A DNA stretch of 64,000 nt from positions 310,001 through 374,000 of the forward strand of contig JBAIAA010000780.1 of assembly GCA_037893245.1 (NCBI GenBank). The letters are read 5' to 3'. Numbering within the stretch: the stretch's first letter is position 1; each line of letters starts with the position of its first letter. Positions 36,335-48,871 of this stretch are shown here, piece by piece. Source of the stretch: Crossaster papposus (taxonomy: Eukaryota; Echinodermata; Asteroidea; Velatida; Solasteridae). The position numbers and the translations under genes were made by a program. The notes beneath the pieces are model-generated. The model had not been told where the DNA came from. It saw only the letters and a list, made by a program, of their open reading frames with translations, and ran no database searches.

Positions 36335-38935
36335 GCTTTTATCATCAATTCAACAATTCTATCATATAAATATGTTCAACAATCAGCCTGACTAAACTCC
36401 CTTTTCTATGTCTATACTTTTTCATGCCTAACCACATAATTATAATGTGACAGTCAACAGGAAAGGAGTGTATTAGAGCCTTTGTTCATGTATTGTAGAA
36501 AAACGGGGTTAAAGTTGCTTCCTATACAAAAGGAAGTAGACCTGCACCGGAAATGACGTATTTGCTAATAACTCCTTCCCAGAAAGTCATGGCGACTGTA
36601 ACATTTCATTCAATTTCAAACTTATGCCAAGTTAATCTGATGTGTGAACCAGTTCGCGCCGGGATTATTTTAACATCGCCGAGCCGACGGGCGGGATTAT
36701 TTTTAACGAAACTCGATCCGAAGCGTGTTTAGGCCGATAGTGCTGGGTAGCACACCCACGCATTTCCGGCCTTGCGCGCTGCTGACATACATTTCCGAAC
36801 TTGAACTTGGCGTGTTTATTCGTCATCCGTTTTGAATTTGGGGAAATTTTTGCGTTTATATACGTCATCCGGCGCGAACTGGTTAAGTCAAGCACACATC
36901 AGAAGTACTCTTCCACAACTTGGAGATAAATGAGTACTCACTTCTTGCCGACTCGTTTATTTTGAAGCATGTGTTGCCTCGGTACAAGTATGAGTCGCAA
37001 GTTATGATCTCGTAATCAATATAATTGCACTGAAATGTCCTTACACTTTTTACAGTGTGTCACCCAAGTATATAATTAGACAAAAACCCTCTGTAAGCCA
37101 AAATAGTGTGTAGGGAATTTTAGCAACAGGTTGTGGGTGTTAAATACATATTGTTATGATATGATTAATAATCAAATATACAATAGAAAGAATATCTTTG
37201 AAACTTATTTTCCTTTAATTTAAATTAAAACAGCGATAGTATGTTACTATAAAGATGGCATGTATTATTACTGCCAACGATGTAAATGTATCGATCCATT
37301 TAATATTAACTTTTGCGATAGATGTAAACAAATTGGATAAGTATAAAAGTGGTAACGAGACTTTCAGAAGTATATGTGAACAATCCCTCAATTTTGGCAG
37401 AATGAACAGTTCAAATAACAGAAAAAAGAAGGAAAATCACTCTTTTGAATAATATATGTGGCAATGGAATGTGCCGACTTTTAGACGAAGAGTTTATTAA
37501 ATAAAATCGCAGCAAAAGAAGTACGTTTCTGTTATAAAAGCTATAGATTTGCTCAAAGCTATACATTCGTCCCTGCTTACGAAATATACGTGGAACCATA
37601 TAGGCCCTACACAGTTGTAACGAGTCACTGATTTTGTCACTCGAGTTGAGTCATGTTGATGAAGTGACTCGAGTCGAGTCGAGTCTAGTCATTAGGTCAT
37701 AAGGCCGAGTCGAATCGAGTCGAGTCGAGTCACACACAAAATTTGAACACAGTACAATAAATAAGCACAAGAGAAAAGTCAGTGTTGGCTTTTTGTAATT
37801 TACATCCGGGCAGAATGATCGCCATCTTGATCACCATCCAACTATAATGCCGGGTGCATGCAAACCAAGGGGTGCATGTAGCCGTGGTTTGACTTCAGGA
37901 AAACCAAGTCTCAGAGATACTTGTCATCAAGTCGAATCCAGGGCCCGGTTAAGGGTTGCAACAAATGTCTTAAGTGTTGTTGTTAACACACAAAAAAGGC
38001 GTGCACCACCGATGTCAAAAAAATACATTAGACAAGTTTTCGTAATTCGAAAACGCGAAATTCGTGTTAAAAACGATTAGCCAATAAGTTATCAAAAAAT
38101 CCTTAAAGTTTGTGTGTTCGTGCTTTTAGGGGGATGCACCCTGAAAAATAAATTTTCAAATTAAATTGATAATTTTCTAGCATTGTATTTGTTATGAGCT
38201 TTCGAATAAGACATCCCATGAAAAAAAGATCTGCCAACGGCGAGTAATTAAATAATTAAACTCAAATTTTAAATTAGGAGCGTTCCCTTCTAATTCGTTG
38301 GGGGTCCAAATATGCGCAACTGAACTGGAGCGTGCAACAATAAAAACCACTTTTAACAATGTGTAAAGGCCTTCCAATGTTTATATCCTACTTTTAAATG
38401 ATCTTTCTAATGAACATCGTTTAGTTCAAAACGCGTTTTGTAGCCCAATTGGACGATTCCAGGACATAGTGTGACCTTAATGTCAATAACCAAAACCAGG
38501 AAATAATGATTGTGAAATCGTGGTGTAGTATCCCTCGTGCCTATACGACATGGCTTCTGTACGTTTCACGCTCTTGTCACATCCACTCGTTTTACACTCT
38601 AGATCTGCTCTTCAACTTCAAGTGAAACCTTACGTTCTCATCATAGACTGGGGTCTTCTGGTAACTATCCGTGTCTATTCCTTCTGATTGAGCTTTGTGT
38701 TGATCTACTTAATAATGGGAATGCGACTCGCAAATTCCGAGACTTATAACTGAGTTAGATGCTAGATCCCAAAACCAGAGCTTCCATCCACAAATGCGGA
38801 GTCCAGTCACCGCTCGAGTACATATACCGACTGACGACAGGTGAGTCACGAACATTTAAGTCACACAAATTCATTGAGTAAAAATATGGTCGTGATTCGT
38901 GACTTATAACTCGCCCATTATTATGTTACCGGTTT
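36335..38935. repeat. Long dispersed repeat, copy 3
   Basis: Parts 36335-36640 and 37505-38935 match copies 1 and 2; the middle holds a MITE (36645-36886) and about 600 bp of unmatched AT-rich DNA. (TCGAG)n at about 37670-37730. It supplies the empty site for the 29567 element. Confidence 0.82.
36645..36886 (+). mobile_element. MITE family B copy
   Basis: TGAACCAGTTCGCGCCGGGA start and CCGGCGCGAACTGGTTAA end; near-identical in mirror image to the copy at 24200, so a recent pair. Confidence 0.9.
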
Positions 38936-38955
38936 GTCGTCTTGTAATTGTGATG

Positions 38956-39378
38956 TCATGATATACATAGACATGAATTCCATTCAACAACTGGCATTGT
39001 ATTAGGCATGTTAGAAGGCGAATTTTCTGTATGCATAAAATGCAACTCGTCATTGCGAGTGCATCCAATACGAGGGCCTGGGTTAACAGAAAAATCCATA
39101 AATATTGTTATATCATGTGGAGGGTCATAACCAGAAATAACTAGAGTAGTTTGGTCATGTTTGGACCATTTGACTAATGGAACTTTTGAGAAACTAAATC
39201 CAGTACGGCACAGCTGTAATGCTACCCCACGACAGGGCGTGATTGGCACAACAAAATTAGTCTGACACATGTACTGATCTGAAGACACAAAATACTCATT
39301 TCTGACAGTCTCAGCATCAGCAAAGAATTGAACCCGTTGTGACTTATGTATGATCAAAACCAGACGTAAAAACACCAA
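38956..39378 (-). pseudogene. Possible non-LTR retrotransposon N-terminal fragment
   Basis: A 140-residue minus-strand frame with SGYDPPHDITIFMDFSVNPG and PR. A hydrophobic/acidic run ending in xNPGP is common just before the endonuclease of CR1/L2/Crack-type elements, which suggests a fragment of one. No endonuclease follows downstream on this strand, so the call is weak. Confidence 0.35.
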
Positions 39379-39379
39379 C

Positions 39380-41530
39380 AGACGAACATGGGCACTAATG
39401 GCAACAGCCGTGGTGAATACACGTTACAAAATAGTGAACTCGACCAAAGATAATAAAAACACATAAAAAACATCAAAATAACAAGCAATTCGTTTCGGAT
39501 AAAGCACCAAAATATATCACAAAGAAGCACAGAAAGCTTACCAAACACGTCAACAATAAATAAAAAGACGATGCCAAAAAACTCAGCAAAGATAAAAACG
39601 GAAAAAATAAGCAATCACAGCTGGTATTGAAAAATAAACCCAATCCCACTGACAAAATCAAGATCCTGCAGCAGCAACGGCAAGCCCTGCCAAGTGACCC
39701 CTTATAATGCGTCGAGGACCTCACCGGCCAAACTCGATCTTAATGAAAAGAGGAAGTAATCAACGCAAGTCTCGGCAGCGTACAAGGATGAAGGGAAGTA
39801 CCGGTTTGTGGGTGGTAAGTCGAGAGGCGCAGGAGGTTCACTATAGCCCCCTTCTATCATCAAGCCCGTTAACATCAGCCTGCATGCTTCCATCTCTTAA
39901 AAATTGCTTCAGCTATGAATTGATTTTATATCCCAATACATATTTGATTTCGAGAATTATTAGGTAACTATATGGTTTTGTTTATTTTACGTCCTTGTTG
40001 CTATTGATCACTCGTTTTTTTGCTTCATTTATCCGTCTATTTGGTACAAGCTTGTAGCTGGAGTGTTGATTCGGCATTATTGTGTGCGGCCGGTGGTCTT
40101 TCTTAAGTTTGAGGGTTGGGATTCGGTGCTTTGCCAGGGAACTCAACATTCAAAGTGTTGAGTTTGTCAGTTTGATACTTTGGGTCCGACCCGTTAAGGG
40201 GCCTTTGGGAAGTGGTCGCTGGCCGTATACGTTTGTGATGTTGATTTGGCACTTTAGTTTTAAGCGTGTATTTGCATTTTCGGTGCTTAGTTTTCTATTA
40301 TATTCTTTTTTCGTGTTCTTTATTTTTTTCCCGAAAATGTTGCGTTTTTAACCTTGATTTTTGTCTTTTTTATTAAACATTTTGCATGATATTAATGTTT
40401 TTTGTTTACCTGTTATTTCATTACGCATCATCGTTGTGTTTTATTTTCTTGATCTTGTAGCTGTAGATGGATTTTTCTTTGATAAAATAAGCCCATGCCC
40501 TTACCCGTGCATACCCGTACCCACGCCCCTACCCGTTCCCCTACCCGTGCCCGTACCCATACCCGTACCCCTATTCCTACCCCTACCCCTGCCTGGTCTC
40601 ATGCTGCCGCTACTATTGAAAGTGCTTCTCTGATTGAAGGAGTCGTTGCTGTCTTTCCCTTTCCCCTCACCCAACGCTGACCTATTAATGTTGTTTTTCT
40701 TTGGACTGTTGGCGTTCTTGCAGGAATACACAAAAAAATTATCTTCTCTGATTAATCCAAGGGTGGAGACCAGAGCCCACTTTCATAAAACATGCAAGCA
40801 CATTGCTGAGAATGACAATTGTTTTATTTTATTTTATTGTTTTATTTTCTTGATCTTGAAGCTGTAGATGGATTTTTCTTTGATAAATAAGCCCAGTTAG
40901 GTTTTTTAAAAAGAAAAGAGTAATTTTTCTCTGGTGCAACGACGCGTTTTTTGTTGTTTGTTGGGTTTTGTTTAAGTTGGATTCTACAGACAAGGTGAGT
41001 AGGCCTACTGTTTTTCTGTTTTGTGTGTCATATACATTGCACTTATTTCACTGGGTATTGTTTAATGACTGGTATGTATATCAAAAGTTAACTTACACTC
41101 ACATTTCTGTTGCTTTTGTTGTTGCAATATGGAAATAAATGTTGACTTGAATTGAATATACCTTGGTGTTCTCCACCATTTGCCTTGGTGCCCTTTCCCA
41201 TTACTTGCTGCACCTATTTTGCCGTCTAGCAAACAGCTCCCGCCACTAGACAGAGTTCCATTGCACACAGATTCGTACACACAAAGAAGAGTTACCGAGC
41301 CGTAACATGACAGAATACCAAACAGTTTTAGAGTTTTTACTCCGCTAACAACAGACATTGAAAAATTGTCACGCTGTCATGACTTGCGTCTAGTATCAAT
41401 TGCTCACATCACGTTAACGTACGCCCCCGCGTGTGCATAGTTTGACCGCGATCAGCGGAAAACAACCTCGTCCCATCGTTCGTAAACATCAACTGCGTCC
41501 TGATTTATCACACCGGAACGAGGTTGATGG
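39380..41530. other. Non-coding region with short tandem repeats
   Basis: No supported gene. 40494-40590 is a (CCCGTA)-like short tandem repeat (ACCCGTACCC, CCTACCCGT). A 45-bp direct repeat (CTGTAGATGGATTTTTCTTT) occurs at about 40448-40495 and 40851-40897, bracketing about 400 bp. Confidence 0.5.
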
Positions 41531-41538
41531 CCTTTTTC

Positions 41539-41644
41539 GGCCGTTTTCAAACCCCGGCTTCGTCTTTGTTCAGGCTTCATTCGTATAGTTTGGCAATGGG
41601 GATGGACGCAAAGACGAACCCAAGCTGGGGTTTGGAAAACGGCC
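41539..41644. repeat. Short foldback repeat (GGCCGTTTTC)
   Basis: GGCCGTTTTCAAACCCCGGC at the left, with the near complement (AGCTGGGGTTTGGAAAACGG) at the right. One arm of the same family (GCCGGGGTTTAGAAAACGGC) is at 51778-51798. Confidence 0.65.
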
Positions 41645-41686
41645 TTTGTTGGTTGGAACTTTTTGCCATTTCACCTATTTTGATAC

Positions 41687-43290
41687 AGTTCAGCAGTGTT
41701 GTAGCATATTGTCTCTAAGATTTTAGAAAGATGGGTGCACTCATCGGTATATAGATACCTTGATGAAAACAATCTGATTCCTAGTTGCCAGTCAGGATTT
41801 AGACCCCTGCACTCAACTGAAAGCACCCTACATGACTTAACAAACAAGTGTTTTGCGGCCATGGAGAATGGACAAGTCAGTGTGTTTATAGACCTCAGTA
41901 AAGCATTTGATTGTGTTGATCATGACATCTTACTAAAGAAACTAGAAAGGATGAACATGTCATCTTCTGTAATTAATTGGTTTAAGTCGTACCTAAGTGA
42001 ACGTAGTCAGTCTGTAAATATTGGCGGCACCATATCAAAGGTCCTGTCCGTAAACACTGGTGTTCCGCAGGGGTCGATACTAGGTCCACTTTTATTCATT
42101 GTTTATACTAGTGATCTTCCATTTTGTATTGCCCCAAACTGCAACTTATTTATGTATGCAGATGACTCCACATTAACGTGTAGCTCCTCCAACATTAATA
42201 TAATAGAAAGTAGCTTAAATACAGCTCTTACTAGTTTTCACAACTGGTGCGGAAGAAACAAGCTAGCTTTAAATTCCACCAAAACCAAATGCATGCTTAT
42301 TGGTACTAGGCAGAAAATATCTAATGTTAATTTAAATGTATGCATTGCTGGTAGTCGTATTGAAAATGTATATATTAAGTCTTATAAATGTTTGGGTGTA
42401 ATTATTGATGAAGCATTAAGTTGGGGCCCACATGTCGAATACGTAAAAAAAAAGTGGTGTCTAAATTAGGTATACTAAGCAGAATCCGTGATTGTGTTCC
42501 TCAACACAGCTTGCACACACTATTTGTAAGTCTAGTTATGCCAACATTAGAGTATTGTTGTACTGTATGGTGAGGAAGGTACATATCTCACGATAATATG
42601 TTGAACAAATGTCTCAAAAGAGCCGCGCGGATAATCCTTAAATGTACCTTCCTCACCCCTTCAGAGGATATGTTTGCTCGTCTAAATTGGGCTCCTTTTT
42701 CAAAAAGAGTCAAGTCAAAAAAGGCTATTCTTGTCTTCAAAGGTATCAACAAAATGACTCCTTTGTACATGACAAATATTTTCAAACCACTTACAGTAAT
42801 TCGCGAAACAAGGCAATCAACCCACACGGCACTGAAAGTTTCTTTCGCCAAAAAAGAATGCTACGCCACAAGTTTCGCTGTGAGTGGTGCAAATATTTGG
42901 AATAATCTGCCCGAACAATTGCGAACATTGGACTCATTAAGCACATTTAAATCGGAGCTCCGACATGTCATCTGTTAGATATTATGCCAATTGCGCTGAT
43001 CTACGGAGTTAGAACTTGGTTGCCACTATAATGTGGAGCCGGATAGGAATTTCCCCTTCTTATTTTTTCCCCCAAATTTTTTTTTTTTTTTTGCGGGTTT
43101 TCGCCTATCTCGTAAATCAGAATTAGTATTAATGTTTTGAATTCCTGTAATATCCTTGTATTTATAATATGTACTGTTATTTTATTTAATGATGTATGCA
43201 GGGCCCCAATGAAAACCAGTTTTAAACTGTTTGGGCACACCCTGGGTAAAGAAATGGAATAAATAAATAAATAAATTGGCTGTAGCAACT
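41687..43290 (+). pseudogene. CR1/L2-type reverse transcriptase fragment with 3' tail
   Basis: 41687-42468 encodes SKILERWVHSSVYRYL, CQSGFRPLHSTESTLHD, FIDLSKAFDCVDHDILLKKL, GVPQGSILGPLLFIVYTSDL and FMYADDSTL: reverse transcriptase motifs with an FMYADD catalytic box. A frameshift in an A-run at about 42450 and a stop at 42572 follow; then 42598-42978 gives KRAARIIL, then FAVSGANIWNNLPEQLRTLD, the usual C-terminus. The 3' part ends in an AATAAATAAATAAATAAA tail at about 43258-43275. The endonuclease is missing. Inactive. Confidence 0.85.
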
Positions 43291-43690
43291 GATAATTTTA
43301 TAATTCTTTTTTTACAATTTGTGGAGAAATATTTTTTTTGGCCTTAACTCTGTTGTTTTTTCTCTCCCCATTGACATGCCCTCTTGTGTCATATTCTGGT
43401 TAATTTATTGTTTCTCCATACATCACAGTTAAGTTTGCCTGTATTGATTGCTGTATCTAATTCTGCTTGTTTTATCATTTTGCTCGTTTGATTATGTTTC
43501 TGTCGTTTACATTCAACTGTTCTTTTGTGACAATGACATTATATGATCTATTTACCCTAAGTTTTGTTTGTACTTAAGGCACTTCGGTTTTTTTTTACAG
43601 TTTGCCTCTTGTCCGTCAACAACTTTTTGTGTTTCTTTTTTTCCCAACTATTTATTTTACATGTCTTTTCATTAATCTTTGTGTGTGTAT
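43291..43690. other. Non-coding spacer
   Basis: T-rich sequence between two retrotransposon relics; nothing supported. Confidence 0.5.
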
Positions 43691-45480
43691 AATGTTGCCT
43701 GATTTTAATTTAGATGATAATGATGACACTGCCTGCCGAAACCTATTCACAGATAGCTTTAACATATCTTTTACATGAATTCCAGGAGCTTCTGTAGACA
43801 TTTCTATGACATCCAAGATTACCTTTCCTGTCTTTCTCAATCATTTACTGTTCTTGGTTTTACCGAAACTTGGTTCATAGAAAGTCCCCCTCCTTATGTC
43901 TACATGACCTGTTATGACCTAGTTCATTCCTCACGCTCTCATAAACTTGGAGGAGGATCCGCCTTGTTCATCGGTAAGTCACTTAGATACCATGTGCGTA
44001 CTGACATCATGCCTTCTTCGCCTGACTATGAATGCGTTTTCGTTGAGATCGAACGTACTAATTCTCGTAATGTAATCGTAGGTAATGTCTACAGGGCTCC
44101 TGGCACTCAACTTGACACATTTCCGCGTAACTTTAACCGTTGTCTTCATATTGTTTCTAGCGACAATAAGCTGTGCTTTTTGATGGATGATTTCAACCTT
44201 GATATTCGTAAAAATTTTGTACATCGGCCCATGGATGACTTTGTCAACATCTTTTTTCTGTTATGGTTTCCTTCCACTGATTAACCAGCCTACTCGGATC
44301 ACTCCCCACAGCAGCACCCTACTTGATAACATTCTGACTAACAACGACACCAATAGTAATATCATAGCAGGTATCTTGAATATTAATATCTCTGACCACC
44401 TTCCTCTGTATCAAATGAATTCTTCTTTCTTCGAAAGCTCCAAGCATACCCCGGACACCTACTTCAGACGGAACATCAATGCCGATACCCTACGCTCCTT
44501 CACCTCAGATATTGAAGCTGTGGATTGGGGCGAACTCTATCAGCACGCAGATACTGCCTATATAACACATTCCTTTCTCGTTTTTTTCTGATAATTATAA
44601 CCGGAACTTTCCTCTCATTTCATCGCATTGTAATAGGAAGAAGAGCAACCAACCTTGAATCACCCCGCCTATTATAACCTCCTGCAATCGTAAGAACAAG
44701 TTATACAGACGATATCTTCGTAGTCCATCAGAAGCTAACAGAGGCCTTTATAGTAGCTACCTGAATCGACTGACTGCTGTCCCCCGTCTTGCCAAGAAAA
44801 CCTACTATGCCAAGAAAATTGAAACCTGTAAAGGCAACATAAAAAACACATTTGGCGCAAAATTAACAAGATTCTAGGTAATGGTAGAAAGGCCGTCATT
44901 CAAGAAAACTGTTCTGTAGAAACGAAACTTTCTCCAACCCTGCCGATATCGCCGACTCCTTAAATTCTTACTTTACAAGCATCGGCTCATCACTCGCTCA
45001 TAAGATCCCATCCACTAACGCACATTTCATGGATTACCTGCACAAATCTAACACGACTTTTGCTTCTCTCTTTTTTTTTCTACCAACTGATTTTATTGAG
45101 ATAGTGGAGATTGGCAACAACTTGTGCGGGAATACAGTGTAGGATTTGACGGAATTAGCTCATCTGTTGTCAAATCTGTTATCTCTTAAATTTCTCACCA
45201 TTTAGCCTATATTTTTGTACTTGCTCCGTTCCTCTAAATCTTAAAGTTGCTAGGGTAACGCCCGTATTTACAAGTAGCGACTTTCACATTATAAACAACT
45301 ATAGTCCTATTTCAGTTCTTCTCTGTTTCTCCAAAATTCTTGAGAGAATCGTAAACAACCGACTCTCTAAATATCTTTCAAAGAACAACATCCTCTTTCC
45401 AGACCAATTTGGTTTTCGTCCCGGTCATTCCATGGATATGGCAATCATTAACCTTACTGACTGTATCTCTACTTCTCTTT
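43690..45480 (+). pseudogene. Second non-LTR retrotransposon relic (endonuclease plus RT start)
   Basis: 43775-44280 encodes an AP-endonuclease-like stretch: FTVLGFTETWFIE, GGGSALFIGKSLRYHV, NVIVGNVYRAPG, and LMDDFNLDI (usually GDFN). 44320-44400 continues with LDNILTN and NISDHLPLY in another frame. 45240-45475 encodes the RT start with VARVTPVF, NYSPISVL, SKILERIVNNRLSKYLSK and DQFGFRPGHSM. Many frameshifts; the palm domain with the YADD box is absent. The order EN then RT fits a CR1/L2/Crack-type element. Confidence 0.75.
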
Positions 45481-48148
45481 AAAAAAAATAGGCAGTCATA
45501 CTTTATTATATTATAGCATTTGTTTCCTGTTTGTCTATTCACGTCTTGTTTTTGTTTGTGTTGTTCACACATGGCAATATATTTAAGCCATTAGGTTCTG
45601 CCCATGCCATCATAATGCTGCTTTGTTAACTTATTATTTTTTTGATAAACCTAATATTATTGGATAAATACAATATTCATAATGACGTTTTAGACTTGTA
45701 GTTGTACGCTTCATACAAAATGTATTCTATTTGTTTTATATTTTATTTCATATTTTTCACTAAGTTTCTATATTAAATTTGTGTAAACTTGTAGCAGCAA
45801 TATGAAAATAATTGTATGATGAATGAAAACAAAATAATGAACAGCACAGAGATTGCTTGCCCAGAAGCCCTTCTTGGCGAGGGCTATTGACTCTGGAACA
45901 GAGCAGAGGCTGGAGACTCTAGAGGAAAATCTCAAAGAGCAGGTCAAGACCTTGAAATACATGTATGTGGCTGAGATGGTGATGTTATTGTTACCTAACC
46001 TGAAAAATCCAAAAATAATTCCTGAAAAACCACAACACTCCTCAAGCACAATGACCACAACAAAGGAGGGGGGGTCTCTCCGTGTCATATCTTGCTTCAT
46101 ATGCCCTACATGGGCACGATACGAGACAGATGTAATACCCTTTAGTCCCACATACCTATACACTGTCTAGACTATTGTTACCTAACTATTGTTAATGCCT
46201 AGATATTTGCATAGTCGATTCATGCAAAAACCTTGAACTCCGCGCTACATGTACATGCCAACAACTGTAACAGCGTGGAACAGGAAGCAAAATTTTCCCA
46301 GTGAAATTAGGCCTACAGATGTTGCAACAGCACACACAAAATTGTGTAATGTACTTGCGCAATAATATGCATGTAATAACTGCGAAACCTTTTTGCATTA
46401 ACCCCTGAACGCTTTAATAGAATATTGGTATTTCCCTTTTGTATTTCACCTACGGCTGCCCCAGATGATTTTTTTCTTTTTTTGTATTTTGTTAGAAGCA
46501 AAAACACAATGTAGGCCTATGCTCATCCAAAAGTACGGTGCGTTTAACCTGTTCCAGTGTGCGCCATAAACTGGTTAAGAGACTAGCCAAAAGCTTTTGT
46601 TGTCGTGCGGTTCGTGGAAGTTATTGGGATAGAGAGATTTTCGCCTCATATACATGTACGTTTTGAGAACAGCAGAGTTACAAATTCTGTTGTCAAACGC
46701 ATGTAAAACGTTGGCAGTATTTCGGAGAGTAGTGTGTACATGGGTTGAGTCTGACACGACGCTGTATAATTCTGCATTCAAGTCGTGCATCAAGCCTAAT
46801 TGTGGGGGAAATGCCCTCATTATCCTTTTTTCTTTTCTTATACTAATCCCTAAATTCAAATAAGGAAACGAAATCTATTCTACCAAACCTTTTACTCACA
46901 CGTGTCGGGTCGATGGCACATAAAAGGCGCCACTGGCAGCCGGCCTCTACGACGACCCATATCTGACCAGGAAGAAAAACCGTAGGGCCCAAAGAAAAAA
47001 ACCTCGTGGCACAGGAGAGAATCAACGACTAACTCTACTGACATTATTACTGTACGAACCGGGAATCAAACCCAGGCCACATTGGTGAGAGACGAGTGCT
47101 TTTTAACCACTTGCCACCAATGCTACCCATTTGGAGTCGCGTGTATTTCTTGTAATTATGCTCAAAAGACCGTGTGATCTCGCCTGTCGATGTTCACTTT
47201 TTCTGCGAGTGTCTTGGTACCAAACACCGACTAGTCTAGCCACAGACTCACATGTTTGAATGTATCTAACTGTTATCTGCGTGATCATTAAACGGAAGTT
47301 GAGGTCAACAAATTTAATTTTATAATATTCATACATTCGCAGTATTTTCAAAAAATGTTATAAATGGGAATGCTTTATTTCCTTTCAAACTACACATTAA
47401 TTGCCCTTGATCGGATGGGCCCAGTTATGATACAAAATAAATGCAAAAGGTAGGATGTTTGACACGTTGTAGATTATGGTGCCCGGATGTGTTGTATTCT
47501 CGTAAAATCTCGCACGATTTTGAAGTCAATTTACACGCTCTATACCAGACAATACAATCTCACGTATTTCCTAATGGAGTTATGATGGGTAGTGTCATCT
47601 GTTTTTCTTCTCTTCGTTTCTGAAAGCATCGCCAGATTGACAAGAAACAGTTAATGTTTCCCCCAGCTGATTAGTAATAGTCGTCTTGAAGTTGTACCAC
47701 TGATAAAGGCTTTCTCGTCATGGTTGTACTGTATTAAACCAAATCTAACTACGTTATTACAGTGTAGGGGCCTATGCCAACGTATAATGAGTATCTATAC
47801 TCATCATTTCAGGATTTCCAACGTCCCTTCCATTCTGCATATAGGTAGAATCTTGCCGCGATTATTGGCTTCCAGGGATTATACAGTTCCAGCGGTACAA
47901 CTTTTCGACTTTTGAGATCATTTTCATCCTGATCCGAGAATTACAATGGTAAGGACATTTCTACCGATCAAAAACAAAGTGTGTAAAATATTACTCAGTG
48001 TCAATAATTATAAGCATTGTGCGTTTTTCCTTCAATGTTTAAGGATTGAGGTGCGGGTTTTTACATCAAAGGTTTAATCAAGATAGTTGGTGGCACAAAC
48101 AATAACATAACTCTATCTGCCTTGCTTTCACTTGGATGTATAGAACTG
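45481..48148. other. Intergenic stretch with one SINE-like piece
   Basis: No supported exon. About 46880-47130 contains, on the minus strand, A-box-like (TGGCAAGTGG) and B-box-like (GGTTTGATTCC) motifs, so it looks like a tRNA-derived SINE. At 46547-46577 there is a fragment of the MITE family B end. At 47946-47951, ATG is followed by GTAAGG, which could be a first-exon donor for the gene downstream, but this is speculative. Confidence 0.45.
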
Positions 48149-48464
48149 TAGGCCTCTGTTACAACTGATAATAGTAACCAACGGATAAGGTATCACCGAC
48201 CGGTGATGTCGCACAAATTGGCCGATACTGTGTCGCCAACCGATAGTGTGACAGCATTTGACTGGTGTACTACATACACTATCGGGTAATTCTTATTACA
48301 TTATCGGTCCTAATCGATAATGTAACATAAATTGACCGATAGTGTAGTAACAGTTACTGCACTGTCGGTCATTTCGGATAGTGATACACTATCGGGTAAT
48401 TTGTGTGATATCGGTTGGTGATTATCCGTTGATTACTAATACTATATCAGTTGTAACAGGCCTG
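48149..48464. mobile_element. TIR element with internal CCGATAGTGT motifs
   Basis: Ends AGGCCTCTGTTACAACTGAT, continuing to CAACGGATAA, and the complement (TTATCCGTTGATTACTAATA ... CAGTTGTAACAGGCCT). The interior repeats CCGATAGTGT-, ACACTATCGG- and GATAATGTAAC-like motifs in both directions. It lies about 150 bp upstream of the first exon of the UBL gene. Confidence 0.8.
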
Positions 48465-48612
48465 TTTGCTTTTACACATTCAATGAACAAAATCGTGTAC
48501 CTTTGTCCTTTGAGAAATCCTTTGCAGACTCTGATGACTTAAAGAAACACACCTAAAAACAAAATGAAATTGAAGATGCTCTTGACTCATAATAATCTCT
48601 ATGTACTCCTAG

Positions 48613-48871
48613 ATGCTCAATTGGTATCTGTTTGTCTTAAGGGTGAATTCCTGGTACCTTTGATGACCCTCGCAGACTTGGAGGATGCCAAGATGGCAGC
48701 GCGGGTCATCAACGATCACTCGCTGGCTAAGATGGTCACACGAAAGAGAAATATTCCAACGTCTAGGAAGACGGTATTTATGTCTGTGCTTTCTTGGAAG
48801 AAGTTGGAGGATACGTCTTCATCACCACCGTGTAACCTGACAGAATTTTTACTTGAGGGAACTCAATGCAG
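48613..48871 (+). CDS. UBL-NLR gene, putative first exon seen
   Basis: Reads DAQLVSVCLKGEFLVPLMTL, MAARVINDHSLAKMVTRKRN and CNLTEFLLEGTQC, then donor CAG/GTAGTT in phase 2, which joins exactly to the UBL1 exon. I do not recognise the sequence. The start is uncertain: either the acceptor TCCTAG at 48607-48612 or an ATG at 48564 upstream. Confidence 0.5.

Noticed and set aside
38956-39724. Three overlapping minus-strand frames as a membrane protein gene
   Set aside because: Hydrophobicity comes from T-rich DNA; the only recognisable piece (VNPGPR) points to a retrotransposon fragment.
48149-48464. CRISPR-like or regulatory repeat array
   Set aside because: Motifs occur in both directions, spacing is irregular, and the host is an animal. 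The terminal inverted repeats explain it as a transposon.
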